Positions 51,745 through 61,237 of a stretch of DNA of 64,000 nucleotides are shown piece after piece (the first letter of the stretch is position 1; every line of letters begins with the position of its first letter). The position numbers and the translations under genes were made by a program. The notes under the pieces were generated by a model. That model was not told the DNA's origin, made no database searches, and was given only the letters and a program-made list of their open reading frames with translations. The stretch is from an uncultured Pseudomonadales bacterium. GTDB lineage: Bacteria > Pseudomonadota > Gammaproteobacteria > Pseudomonadales > Azotimanducaceae. The DNA lies in contig OY282460.1 of the NCBI GenBank assembly GCA_958296295.1, positions 3,224,001-3,288,000 on the forward strand, given 5' to 3'.

Positions 51745-52376
51745 ACAGAGACAAACGCGCCGATATTTTCGCCCGCTTGGCCGGCGAGAACCCCGAACCG
51801 AGGACGGAGCTGGCCTACGGCACGCCGTTCGAGCTGCTCATCGCGGTCATGTTGTCGGCGCAGGCCACGGACGTCAGCGTCAACCGGGCCACCGGGCCGT
51901 TGTTCGCCGCGGCGGACACGCCACAAGCGATGCTCGCGCTCGGTGCGGACCGCATCAAGGATTTCATCAAGTCCATTGGCCTTTTCAACACCAAGGCGGC
52001 GAACATCGTGAAGACGTGCCGCACCCTGGTTGACGACCACGGCGGGCATGTGCCACGTAGCCGGGAAGCGCTGCAGGCGTTGCCGGGCGTCGGCCGCAAG
52101 ACCGCCAATGTGGTTCTCAACACCGCCTTCGGCGAACCGACGATCGCCGTGGACACGCACATCTTCCGCGTCTGCAACCGCACCAGGATCGCGCCCGGCA
52201 AGACACCCCTGCAGGTGGAGGAGAAACTGCTGCGTTTCGTGCCGGCCGAGTTCAAGCGGGGCGCCCACCATTGGTTGATATTGCACGGGCGCTACGTCTG
52301 CACCGCGAGGCGCCCGCGTTGCGGATCCTGCTCGATAGAAGACCTTTGCGAATACCGGCACAAGGAAGACGGGTGA
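51741..52376 (+). CDS. nth: Endonuclease III
   Basis: 211 residues from ATG 51741. It is a DNA glycosylase/AP lyase for oxidised pyrimidines in base-excision repair. The helix-hairpin-helix LPGVGRKTANVVLN contains the catalytic lysine (VGRK), and the catalytic Asp lies in VDTHIFRVCNRT. A C-terminal iron-sulfur cluster is given by the four cysteines in VCTARRPRCGSCSIEDLC. The location directly after rnfE is conserved in Gammaproteobacteria. Confidence 0.97.
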   Translation: MNRDKRADIFARLAGENPEPRTELAYGTPFELLIAVMLSAQATDVSVNRATGPLFAAADTPQAMLALGADRIKDFIKSIGLFNTKAANIVKTCRTLVDDHGGHVPRSREALQALPGVGRKTANVVLNTAFGEPTIAVDTHIFRVCNRTRIAPGKTPLQVEEKLLRFVPAEFKRGAHHWLILHGRYVCTARRPRCGSCSIEDLCEYRHKEDG

Positions 52377-53809
52377 CCCCCCGGGTCGGGCCGGGCGCCA
52401 CGAAAGCCGGTCCGCTTCGCAAGACGGTAGTGATCGCGTGCGTTGTCGTCGCGGCTGCGGTGTGCGGTGTTTGGATCGCCCAAAGCCCCGAACCCGCGGT
52501 GGTCATCGCCAAGCGGCTGGCGGCCGAACGCTGGTACGCGGTGCTCGTTCACGGCACGCCCATAGGCCACTACCGTTCGTGGGGCGCGCGCACCGCGGGC
52601 AGACACTTCGAGTTTCGCACATCCCTGCAATTCCAACTGAGGGACGGCGCGCCAACGCGCATGGAGGACACGCTGGTTTTCGATAGCCGGCCACCGCATC
52701 GGCTCTTGCGGGCCAGCCACACGGCCGCCGGCCCGAACCAGACTTCCCGCTCGGTTCGGATCGAGGATGGCGTGGCGCGCGTGCAAGAGGGCGAAGCGCA
52801 CTGGCAGGCCAACACGCCCGCTGAGCTCGCGATGGGCGAATATCTGGCAGTCGAGACTTGGCTGCAAAGCGGTCTGGCCGTCCAAGGTGCCAAAAGACGG
52901 GCTCGCACTTGGAATTTCGACCGCCTGGCGGTGGTTTCCGAGCTTTGGCGTCTGGCGCGCATTGACGATGACGGCGCGGTGATCACGTTGGCCGCCGACG
53001 AGCAAACGCGCATAGAGATGGGCCAGGACCTTGCGCCTCGGCGCTTGCAGCTACAGGGTCTCTTCGTGTTGCAGCGTGTGCCGGGCGAAGCGGCCGCGCG
53101 TTTGTGGGAACGAAGCACGCCGCTCTTCTCCGACGGCGCGGCGGGCGCGCAGGTGAATACGGCCATCGCCAATCCGCGCGCGTTGCGGCGCCTGGTTCTG
53201 GCGGTGGAGGGCCCGATGGACGGCCGGCGCTGGCCGCCGACTTCGGACACCTCCGCCGGTGCCCAGCGGCTGGTTGCAACGGAAGTCGATGCCCGCCGTG
53301 CCGCCTCCTTCGCGGAGACGCGAAGCGCCATCGCCGCCACCGCGGCTTTTCCCGCCAACGACGAGGGCTTGCGCGCTCTTGCGGCGCAAGCGGTCGCGGG
53401 CGCGCCGGACGCCAACGCCAAAGCCGACGCCCTCGCCCTGTTCGTTTACGGCTTGCTTCGTTACGAAGACGCGGCCGGCCGCAGCGTGTTCCAAGCGGTG
53501 CGCGACCGGCGCGGCGACTGCACCGAGTTCGCCAATCTGTACACCACGCTAGCCCGCGCGGTCGCGTTGCCGGCGCGCACGCGGGTCGGCCTCGCGTACC
53601 GCGCGCCGGGCGCGGAAGGCGGCAACGGCGAGTTCGCTTTGCACGCTTGGAACGAAGTCGCCGTGGACGGCGTGTGGCGCGGCGTGGATCCCACTTGGGG
53701 ACAGACGCGCTTGGACGCCACGCACCTGCCACTGCCGGAGGAGGACATCCTGGCCGTGGCGGTGGCGCTCCCGAACCTGGTGTTCCGCGTTGTGGAGGCG
53801 ACCTACTGA
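52373..53809 (+). CDS. Exported or membrane-anchored transglutaminase-like protein
   Basis: 478 residues from GTG 52373, overlapping the nth stop. A single N-terminal helix (TVVIACVVVAAAVCGVWIA) anchors or exports it. The N-half is an uncharacterised beta-rich region. The C-half is a transglutaminase-like cysteine-protease fold with catalytic Cys in RRGDCTEFANLYTTLARA, His in LHAWNEVAVDG and Asp in GVDPTWGQ. Such proteins hydrolyse or form amide bonds in the periplasm; the substrate is unknown. The start is decided by the GTGA overlap, since no better start gives a proper N-terminus. Confidence 0.85.
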   Translation: MTPRVGPGATKAGPLRKTVVIACVVVAAAVCGVWIAQSPEPAVVIAKRLAAERWYAVLVHGTPIGHYRSWGARTAGRHFEFRTSLQFQLRDGAPTRMEDTLVFDSRPPHRLLRASHTAAGPNQTSRSVRIEDGVARVQEGEAHWQANTPAELAMGEYLAVETWLQSGLAVQGAKRRARTWNFDRLAVVSELWRLARIDDDGAVITLAADEQTRIEMGQDLAPRRLQLQGLFVLQRVPGEAAARLWERSTPLFSDGAAGAQVNTAIANPRALRRLVLAVEGPMDGRRWPPTSDTSAGAQRLVATEVDARRAASFAETRSAIAATAAFPANDEGLRALAAQAVAGAPDANAKADALALFVYGLLRYEDAAGRSVFQAVRDRRGDCTEFANLYTTLARAVALPARTRVGLAYRAPGAEGGNGEFALHAWNEVAVDGVWRGVDPTWGQTRLDATHLPLPEEDILAVAVALPNLVFRVVEATY

Positions 53810-53951
53810 CAAACGGCCTTCGCCGGCCCGACGCGTCACCGGGCCACGTCCGCCCCGGCGCGGCGGAGTATCATGCGCGTCCCGTTTCGCCACAAGTTCG
53901 CCCGCGGCCACAAGCGTTTTTCCCAAGGCGCGGCCAGGGGACGGTTGCTTG

Positions 53952-53958
53952 AAGGAGG
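53952..53958 (+). promoter_or_regulatory. Strong ribosome binding site ahead of a TTG start
   Basis: AAGGAGG ends six bases before TTG 53965. The near-perfect match to the 16S tail makes the rare TTG start of the oxidoreductase credible. Confidence 0.7.
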
Positions 53959-53964
53959 TCTTTC

Positions 53965-54963
53965 TTGAAAACCCGCGAAGTCGTTTTGGTTCGTCGTCCC
54001 GTTGGCTTGCCGAAGGTGGAGGACTTCGCGTTGCGCGAAGTGGAGCTGCCGGCGCCGAGCGAGGGCGAGGTGCTGGTGGAAAACCTGAGCCTGTCCGTGG
54101 ATCCCTACATGCGGGGACGGATGATCGACCGGCGCTCGTACACGTCGCCGTTCCAAGTGGACGAGGCGCTCACCGGTGGCGCCATCGGCCGCGTCGCGCA
54201 GTCCAACCATCCCGATTTCGCGGTAGGCGACCATGTGGAATCCCACCTCGGCTGGCGCGAAGCGTTCGTGTCAGGCGCGCGGGGCTTGCGCAAACTCGGC
54301 GAGCTGCGCGCGCCGCCATCCGCGTATCTGGGCGTTCTCGGCATGCCCGGCAAGACCGCCTACGTTGGCCTGTTGGATGTGGGCGCCCTGCAAGAAGGCG
54401 AGCGCGTGTTTGTTTCCGGGGCCGCCGGGGCGGTGGGCAGCGCGGTGGGTCAGATCGCCAAGATCAAAGGCTGCACCGTCGTCGGCAGCGCCGGCAGTCC
54501 GGCCAAGGTGCGCCACCTGATGGACGATCTGGGCTTCGATCACGCCTTCGACTATCACGAAGGCAACTTGGAAAAGCACATCTTCGCCGGCAGCCCGCAA
54601 GGTGTCGACGTGTACTTCGACAACGTCGGCGGCGATCACCTGCAAGCGGCGCTCAATTGCATGCGCCCGGGCGGGCGCATTGCGCTGTGCGGCGCCATCT
54701 CGCAATACAACGCCACCGCGCCGGTGCCGGGGCCGAGCAATCTCGCCATCGCCATCGGCCTCGGGCTCACCATCAAGGGCTTCATCGTCTCCAACTTCGG
54801 CGAGCGGGAACTGGATTTCGCGCGCGACATGGGCGCTTGGATCGAGAGCGGTCGATTGAAGTACCAAGAAACCGTCGTTGCGGGGCTGGACAACATGCCG
54901 CAAGCGTTCATCGGCCTTTTCACCGGCGTCAACACCGGCAAGATGGTCGTCGCCTTGTCCTGA
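53965..54963 (+). CDS. Medium-chain NADP-dependent oxidoreductase (quinone/enone reductase type)
   Basis: 332 residues from TTG 53965, supported by the AAGGAGG site. It matches the zinc-free MDR group (leukotriene B4 dehydrogenase/CurA-like): LSVDPYMRGRM near residue 46, GMPGKTAYVGLL, and the nucleotide-binding VFVSGAAGAVGSAVGQIAK. FDYHEGN and YFDNVGGDHL are further family signatures. It reduces the double bond of alpha,beta-unsaturated carbonyls with NADPH in the cytoplasm. It is a stand-alone gene after the transglutaminase-like gene. Confidence 0.92.
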   Translation: MKTREVVLVRRPVGLPKVEDFALREVELPAPSEGEVLVENLSLSVDPYMRGRMIDRRSYTSPFQVDEALTGGAIGRVAQSNHPDFAVGDHVESHLGWREAFVSGARGLRKLGELRAPPSAYLGVLGMPGKTAYVGLLDVGALQEGERVFVSGAAGAVGSAVGQIAKIKGCTVVGSAGSPAKVRHLMDDLGFDHAFDYHEGNLEKHIFAGSPQGVDVYFDNVGGDHLQAALNCMRPGGRIALCGAISQYNATAPVPGPSNLAIAIGLGLTIKGFIVSNFGERELDFARDMGAWIESGRLKYQETVVAGLDNMPQAFIGLFTGVNTGKMVVALS

Positions 54964-55048
54964 GAAACGGCCCCGCGCCGGCGGAGCGGGCGCCACCTCC
55001 CCACGGGTGCTGGCGGCAGCCGCCGGGGTGGTGCCCGGACGGGCCGGC

Positions 55049-57829
55049 TCAGCCGTCGCCGAACCGGTACCGCAACCGGAGGCCGCTCAGCCGCGGGCGC
55101 GTGAAGAAGCGCGTGTTGTCGAACTGGGTGATGATCTGCGCCGCCTCGTGAACGTCGCCGGTCAGGTTGCTCACGAACGCCTCCACCCGCAGCTTGCCGT
55201 TGCGGTGGGTGAAGCCGGCGCCGGCGTCCACGGACCAAAACGCTTTCACCTCGTCGTTCAGCCGCAGCCGCGGATTGTTCGGCTGCATGAAATCCACGCT
55301 GTTGAATATCGTGCGGAACTGATCGTCGCGCCAGCCAACCGAAAAGACGTAGTCGAAAGTTCCCCACGGCAGGCCGATGAGTTGCGTAAGCGACGCGTTG
55401 AACTGGAACCGCGGCGTATGCGGCAGGCGACGGTCGGCGATAGGCCGGAAGACCGCTTCGTCGGGCGCCACGTCGGCTTGGAAGCGAAAGTCCTGTATTG
55501 GCAAAGCGTTTTCGATCTTCGCTTCCAGCCACAGCGCCGTCCAATTCAGGTTTATGCCGCGCGGAAATTGCAAGCCGCCATCGAACTGCATGCCGTAGAG
55601 GTGGGAGTTCGCGGCGTTGTAGCTGAACGAAACGACTAGCGAGCCGCTACCGGTTTCAGAGGGGTCGATCAGCGTCACGCCGCCGATCGTGAAGTCCAAA
55701 GCCTGCTCGACGGAGAGCAATGAAGTGAACACCTGATCGGCGTAGTCGTAGTAGAACCCGGAGGCGTTGAAGCGCGCCGGCAGTTCGCCGAGCTCGAATT
55801 CGCTCTTCCAGCCGAGCTCGTAGTAGACCAAGCGCTCTTCGTCGTAGGTCGGCGCGACCGGCAGGCCCGTCTCGCCGGTGAACGTGTCGTTGAAGCCGCC
55901 GGACTTGTGGCCGGTGGCGATCATGAAGTACAGCAGGTTGTCCGCCAAGGTGTTGCGCTCCACGCGCAAACGCCAATCGAGAAAGTCGTTGGTCATCTCG
56001 CCGAACTGCGGCGTGATGGACGTGTTGGGATTGATGATCTGCACAAAGCTGAAGTAGCCGTCTTCCGGACAGTAGAAATCGTCCAGGTTGAAGGTGTCTT
56101 CGCAAACCACCTTGTCCTCGGGCGCGGCGCCACCGCCATAGGTGCCCTTGGCGAGAATTCTCTCCACCGTGTCGCGGGCGCCGAACTGGGCGATGCCGTT
56201 GAAGTAGAAGGCGAGATACTCGGCATCCGAGACGGTGCCGTCGCCATTCGCGTCCGGCTCGTAGATGGTGCGATCCTGGGCGGCGAACCGGAAGCCCTCG
56301 GTGCCGATCCGCAAACCGCCGCAACAGCTGAAACCGCGACCGCCCAAGGCGAACGCGTAGCGGGCGTTCACACCGACCCGGGACTTCTCCTCGTCCGTGT
56401 AGCGCGCGCCGGCGGTGATTCGCGTCTGGTCGGTCAAGTGGTAGGTGACATCTCCGTATAGGGACGAGGAAGCGCTGTCCGTGTTCGGTTGATTGAACTC
56501 GATGCCTTGGAAGAACAACGTGCGGTCGCCCACGGAACCGAGGAACGTGCTTTGGTCCTCCTTGAACCAGAAGTAGCCTAGCGTCCACGTCCAATCTTCG
56601 GTGTCGCCGAACAGCCGCACCTCGTGAATGTCGGAGACGCTGTCCGTCACGAACCGAAAGCGCGACCAGTTGTCGTAGGTTTCGTCGACGGGCTGCAACG
56701 TGTCAGCCACGCCGGGCCAGTCCGGCGAAAGCGGGGTGACGCCGTCGTAGTCGTAGAGCAGGTCGCGCCGGCTGGCGATGTACTCCAATGTGCCCCACGC
56801 GAAATCGTAGGTGGCCTCCAACTTGACGCCCCAGTGCTCGGTGTCGAGGTCCGGCGCGAAAGCGCGGGCGTAGACGTCGCGCGGGTCGTCTATCGCGGTT
56901 GGCAACACTCCGTTGCCGAGCGGATTCGCGTAGTTCGTGCCGGTGTAGCCGGTGCCGCGCTCACGCACCAGATCGGCCGCGAGCAAGACGGTCAGCCGAT
57001 CCGTGGCGTCGAAGAGGAACTGAAAACGGTAGCCGCGGTTGTCCTCTTGTTCCGCGGTGCGCAGATTGGCCGGCCCCACGTCGTTGTAGTAGGAGTCGTG
57101 CGCCAGCGAGTAGACGGCAACGCGCGACGCCGCCCTTTCGCCCATGGGAACGTTGACGATGCCGCGATACACGCGCTGGTTGTAGTCGCCAAGTTCCACT
57201 TCCAAGGCCGCGTCCCAGATGCCGATGCCGGGCCGCCACGGGATGATGTTCACGGAACCCGCCATCGCGTTGCGGCCGCGCAGCGTGCCTTGCGGCCCCA
57301 CGTTCACCTCTACCCGGGCGATGTCGAAGAACGCCGAGCCGATGCCGCTCGGCCGCGGCACATAGACGCCGTCCATATGCGGGGCCGCCGCCGGATCGCC
57401 GAGTTCGGTGTTGTTGGAGGAGCCGACGCCGCGGATCCACACTTCGATGTTGCCTTGTTTTTGCCCGATTTCCAAACCCGGCGCGAGTTCGCTCAAATCG
57501 GTGAGGCTTTGCACGCCTTGGATCTTGAGGCTTTCGCCGTCGAAGCTGTACGCGGTGACGCCCAAGTCCTGCAACGCCTGGCCGCGCCGTTCCACCGTCA
57601 CGCATTCCGGGGCGCTGCCCGTCTCGGACTCGTGGCGAGGCGTGTACATGTCCCATTGGCCGGCCTTGTCGTCCCAGCGGGCGCACACGGCGATGACCTC
57701 TTCCATGTACTCGTTGTCCGCGACGAACTCCTCGTCCGCGCCTTGTTCCTGAGCCAGCGTTGGAAACGCGACAATTGCGCAGCCAAGCGCGGCCGCCGCG
57801 ATCCGCGAGCCGTTGTTTGCCGATTGCAT
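55049..57829 (-). CDS. TonB-dependent outer-membrane receptor of the laminarin-type locus
   Basis: 926 residues from ATG 57829, with GGAGGA 7 bases ahead. The signal peptide ends TLA-QEQ (near residue 26). The TonB box EEVIAV is followed by an unusual 35-residue segment with Cys49 and Cys76 before QALQDLGVTAYSFDG, where related receptors read directly from one to the other. The plug includes VEVNVGPQGTLRGRNAMAGSVNI, and the barrel ends LSGLRLRYRFGDG. The gene begins 28 bp after the GH16 lipoprotein gene and should import the glucan oligosaccharides that enzyme releases; that is inferred from the operon. Confidence 0.9.
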   Translation of the reverse strand: MQSANNGSRIAAAALGCAIVAFPTLAQEQGADEEFVADNEYMEEVIAVCARWDDKAGQWDMYTPRHESETGSAPECVTVERRGQALQDLGVTAYSFDGESLKIQGVQSLTDLSELAPGLEIGQKQGNIEVWIRGVGSSNNTELGDPAAAPHMDGVYVPRPSGIGSAFFDIARVEVNVGPQGTLRGRNAMAGSVNIIPWRPGIGIWDAALEVELGDYNQRVYRGIVNVPMGERAASRVAVYSLAHDSYYNDVGPANLRTAEQEDNRGYRFQFLFDATDRLTVLLAADLVRERGTGYTGTNYANPLGNGVLPTAIDDPRDVYARAFAPDLDTEHWGVKLEATYDFAWGTLEYIASRRDLLYDYDGVTPLSPDWPGVADTLQPVDETYDNWSRFRFVTDSVSDIHEVRLFGDTEDWTWTLGYFWFKEDQSTFLGSVGDRTLFFQGIEFNQPNTDSASSSLYGDVTYHLTDQTRITAGARYTDEEKSRVGVNARYAFALGGRGFSCCGGLRIGTEGFRFAAQDRTIYEPDANGDGTVSDAEYLAFYFNGIAQFGARDTVERILAKGTYGGGAAPEDKVVCEDTFNLDDFYCPEDGYFSFVQIINPNTSITPQFGEMTNDFLDWRLRVERNTLADNLLYFMIATGHKSGGFNDTFTGETGLPVAPTYDEERLVYYELGWKSEFELGELPARFNASGFYYDYADQVFTSLLSVEQALDFTIGGVTLIDPSETGSGSLVVSFSYNAANSHLYGMQFDGGLQFPRGINLNWTALWLEAKIENALPIQDFRFQADVAPDEAVFRPIADRRLPHTPRFQFNASLTQLIGLPWGTFDYVFSVGWRDDQFRTIFNSVDFMQPNNPRLRLNDEVKAFWSVDAGAGFTHRNGKLRVEAFVSNLTGDVHEAAQIITQFDNTRFFTRPRLSGLRLRYRFGDG

Positions 57830-57857
57830 GTCAATTCCTCCGTTACCTTGGCCGGCG

Positions 57858-60479
57858 TCAGGGCGCCGCCACAACACGCACGTTGTCGAATCGACCCACG
57901 GCGCCATCGGCGTTCTGCCAGTCCGGGAAGAACAGCACCAACTTCAGATCGGAAAGATCAAGGCCACCAAAATCCGTCGCCAAGTCGAAACTGTAGCTTT
58001 GCCAATCCGCGCCCGGTTGCGGATTGCCGGCGTCCGTGATCAACACCTCGACCGCCGTCGCCGCGTTGGAGCTTTCCAGCTTGACGCGCCACAAGGAGCC
58101 TTCCGGCGGTGCCGAGACCTCCTTGAAATCGAAACGCAACGTGGCGTTGGCAAGCCCCGAGGCGTCGACGCCATCGACGGCTTGGAAACCGGTCACGGTG
58201 CCGCCGGCGCCGAAGCGGATCTCCACGACCTTGCCGTGTTCCTCGTCGTCGTCCACTTCCGCGAACGTGGCCCCGCCGCAGCAGTCCCACAAGAACCAGT
58301 TCGGGGAAAGGCCGTCCTCGTACAAGACGACGTCTTCGCCCGGCGGCCCGCCATCTTCTTCGCCGCCGTGCCACTGGATGTTGTCGAGTTGGAAGTTCTG
58401 CGCGACGCGCTGACTGGTTGGGAACACGACGATTCCCGTGTTCACGCTGCCAAGGTTCAAGCCCCCACTCAACAGCCGGGAGACCGGAATCCGCACCGTT
58501 TCCCAAGCACCGTCGCCCACCTTGCCGATGGCCTGATCGCCGCTCGTGCAGGGAAATATGCAGTCGATCTTCATCGTCATGCCGGCGTCGTTGGCCCCGT
58601 AATCGTCCACTTTGATGTCGAAACGCACCTCGCCAGTGGCGTAGTCCGAGAGATCCAAGCCGCCGCTGGCTTGAATGAACCAAACGCCCACCGCGTCGCC
58701 GCCCGCGAAGGTCACGTCGATTATCTTGCCCCGGGCGGGGTCCGCCGCATCGACGACGTCCCATTGGGACTTGTTGTCCGAATTCGCGTTGTCCGTGTAG
58801 TCGGCCCAGCCGCTGCCGGAATCGGCGCCCCGCATGCCGTTGTCCCACACCGGATCCACCGCATCGACAAACACCGGCTGCGGCGGCAACGGCCCAACGC
58901 GCGGCGGTTTCGGCGGCTTGATGCCGCAACCGCCATCGGAAGGATGGCCGCAGCGGATCTTCACGTTGTCCACCTGCAGGTGGGCCGCGCCGGTGGGTTC
59001 CAAGACGAACAGGCTCAGCACTTTATCGAGGTCCACCGGCCCGCCGCCGAAATGGCCGGGATTGTGGGCGATGTCGCTGATCTGGACGGTGACCGTGGTC
59101 CACTCGTCTTTCGGCAAATCGGCCACGGCCAGCTCGACAAAGCCCAGATCCGGGAACAGGCTGTCGATTTTCACTTGCAGGCCGCTTTCCGCGTCCGTCC
59201 CTTCGCTGAACACGAACAGATCGAATTGGATCTCGCCGGCGTAGTTGCCGGGGTCCGCGGCGCTGCCCATGCCGAAAAAGCTCTGCCGCGACGTGTCCTG
59301 GGCGAAAATCGACATATTGCCGCCGCCTGTGGTGGAAATGTCGATGACCATGCCGCGGTCTTCGAGACTCGCTTCGGACAGCGCAAACGCGCCGTTGTTG
59401 TCCCACACGCCGAATGCGAGCGCCAGCGTTTCCTCGACGTTGGGGAAGGCCAACGGGCCAAGCATGTCGCCGTACAGCTGGTATTCGGCGCGGAAGACAT
59501 CGCCGGGAAGGAACGGTTCGACGCCCGGATCCACGAGATCCGCGAAGCCCGCGCAATCCACGCCGGCGGTGGGTATGTTGCAGCGGTACACGCGCACATA
59601 GTCCACGAGCATCTGGCCGGGGAAAGCCGACGGCACGGGCGGGCCCGGCAGGTTGCCGCCAACGGCCAAGTTCAACAACAGGTGAAAAGGTTGGTCGAAC
59701 GGCGCGGATGCCGGCCCCGGGGTGTGCGCGTTCGTCTCGGCGTCCCGGTAGTAGGTCCAGTAGGTGGTGTTTCGCGCGGTCTGGAAATGGGTGCCGTCAA
59801 CGAACCACCGCACCTCGTCCTCGTCCCATTCCAACGCGTAGGTGTGGAAGCCGTCCGCGGGATCAATCCCCGTGTACCGACTGCTGGAGAACTTGTTGAG
59901 GGGCCACGCCATCCCGTAGTGGACGGCGCCGAGCGTGAACGGCGCGGGATCGCGGCTGTACACCTCCATGATGTCGATCTCGCCACCAGCGGCCCATGTG
60001 CCGTAAGGCGAATCGGTCGGCAGCATCCAGAACGCCGACCACAGGCCTTGGCCGCCCGGCGGGCGGATCCTCGCCTCCACGCGGCCGTAGCGCATGTCCA
60101 TCTTGCCGCTCGTGTTGATCCGCGCGGACGTGTAGTCGTGGCGCCCCACCGTCTCTTGACGAGCGGTGATCACGAGGTTGCCGCCGGAAACGGCGATGTT
60201 CGCCGCTTGGTAGGTTTGCAGCTCGTTGTTGCCCCAGCCGGGAATGCCCTCGGCGGTGCCGTCGCCGGTCTGGATGTTCCAATTGGCCGTGTTCAACGCC
60301 GAGCCGGAGAACTCGTCCGCCCAAACGAGCTCCCAACCGCGCTCCACAACGGGATTCTGCGGCTCGTTGCCGCCCTGCGCCGCGTCCGTGTTGCCGCCGC
60401 CGCAGCCGGTCAGAAAGGCCGCCGCCGCGCCGAGCGCCAGCGCCGCCATAGTGTTGCGCCAAACCGGCTTCGCGATCAT
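57858..60479 (-). CDS. GH16 endo-beta-glucanase (laminarinase-like) lipoprotein with C-terminal binding modules
   Basis: 873 residues from ATG 60479 with GGGAG 6-10 bases upstream. A lipoprotein signal ends at Cys26 (FLTGC). The GH16 domain spans about residues 48-300: the catalytic motif GGEIDIMEV has nucleophile Glu167, Asp169 and acid/base Glu172, and NNELQTY near residue 86 is typical of laminarinases. Three modules of about 170 residues follow (from about 310, 505 and 700), each a beta-sandwich resembling ExoP-type or carbohydrate-binding modules and ending in a VDN/LDN/FDN motif. It would cut beta-1,3-glucan (laminarin) at the cell surface, feeding the TonB receptor downstream. Confidence 0.9.
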   Translation of the reverse strand: MIAKPVWRNTMAALALGAAAAFLTGCGGGNTDAAQGGNEPQNPVVERGWELVWADEFSGSALNTANWNIQTGDGTAEGIPGWGNNELQTYQAANIAVSGGNLVITARQETVGRHDYTSARINTSGKMDMRYGRVEARIRPPGGQGLWSAFWMLPTDSPYGTWAAGGEIDIMEVYSRDPAPFTLGAVHYGMAWPLNKFSSSRYTGIDPADGFHTYALEWDEDEVRWFVDGTHFQTARNTTYWTYYRDAETNAHTPGPASAPFDQPFHLLLNLAVGGNLPGPPVPSAFPGQMLVDYVRVYRCNIPTAGVDCAGFADLVDPGVEPFLPGDVFRAEYQLYGDMLGPLAFPNVEETLALAFGVWDNNGAFALSEASLEDRGMVIDISTTGGGNMSIFAQDTSRQSFFGMGSAADPGNYAGEIQFDLFVFSEGTDAESGLQVKIDSLFPDLGFVELAVADLPKDEWTTVTVQISDIAHNPGHFGGGPVDLDKVLSLFVLEPTGAAHLQVDNVKIRCGHPSDGGCGIKPPKPPRVGPLPPQPVFVDAVDPVWDNGMRGADSGSGWADYTDNANSDNKSQWDVVDAADPARGKIIDVTFAGGDAVGVWFIQASGGLDLSDYATGEVRFDIKVDDYGANDAGMTMKIDCIFPCTSGDQAIGKVGDGAWETVRIPVSRLLSGGLNLGSVNTGIVVFPTSQRVAQNFQLDNIQWHGGEEDGGPPGEDVVLYEDGLSPNWFLWDCCGGATFAEVDDDEEHGKVVEIRFGAGGTVTGFQAVDGVDASGLANATLRFDFKEVSAPPEGSLWRVKLESSNAATAVEVLITDAGNPQPGADWQSYSFDLATDFGGLDLSDLKLVLFFPDWQNADGAVGRFDNVRVVAAP

Positions 60480-60503
60480 CTGCCTCTCCCCTGCCCGTCG
60501 CAC

Positions 60504-61237
60504 ACCCTTTCTAGCACCGTTTCGCCAAGCGCGTCAAGTTCGCGTAATCCGCGTCCTGCATGATGGGCGGACGGCGGTTTCATCGTGTTTGTTCGACAAT
60601 TGTCACGCTATTTGACAAAGGCTTGTCCGCCAACACCCGCGGTGACCCTCGGCAACGCCGGAGGCCACGATTTGCAATGTAAAGCAGCCCGGCATGGGCC
60701 GAAGCCAAGCATATCCGCGTCAATCCGTCGCCAGTGTGCGAATGACCGCACCGGAACGCGCCGAATGGAGCGCGAGGCCGCTCGCTTGGGCCTGGGCTTC
60801 GACTGGCGCAAGCACCAAGGCCCGCGCATGCCGAAAGCACGGACGGCACGGACAACGGCGTCGCCCTGCGCGCGCCGCGTCACCGCGCCCTGGATGGCAA
60901 GCCGGTGACGTTCGACGCCCGGTTCCGCATCCGTGTCAACGGCCAATTGACAGAGCGGCTGCGGATTGAGAATCGCAGTGGTGGCTTGCCGGCGTTCCGC
61001 AATGCCTTGCGCCTCTTCTGGCGTTGCCGCCGGACAAGCGGGACAGGCCGGCCCCGTTCTTCGTGAACTTGGCGAATCGGCTTCGCGGCTGGCCGGCTGG
61101 CGCGTTGAACGGGTGAACCGTGGCGGATGAGCCGCCGTCACGACATGGAACGAAACCAGCGGGAACGCTAACATCAACCCGTTCACGCGCCGCGGCGCAC
61201 GGCGAGCGGCGAAAGACGGCAACAGGGAGCGAGACGG
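60504..61237. other. Divergent intergenic region, about 730 bp
   Basis: No complete gene is supported. The left end should hold the GH16 promoter; a GACAATTGTC palindrome lies 115 bp upstream of its start. A 75-codon plus-strand frame at 60842-61066 (KPVTFDARFRIRVNG, ENRSGGLPAF) looks protein-like but has no proper start, and may be the remnant of a decayed gene. GGGAG at 61224-61228 is the ribosome site of the SDR gene. Confidence 0.5.
60595..60604. promoter_or_regulatory. Palindrome GACAATTGTC upstream of the GH16 gene
   Basis: A perfect 10-bp palindrome, flanked by GTTC on the left and ACGC on the right. It may be a regulator site for the laminarinase operon, but it is short and unique in this region. 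Confidence 0.3.

Noticed and set aside
57813..60563. A 916-codon open frame on the plus strand over the GH16 gene
   Set aside because: It has no recognisable motifs and runs opposite a gene with intact catalytic and lipoprotein motifs. Long antisense frames are common in G+C-rich DNA.
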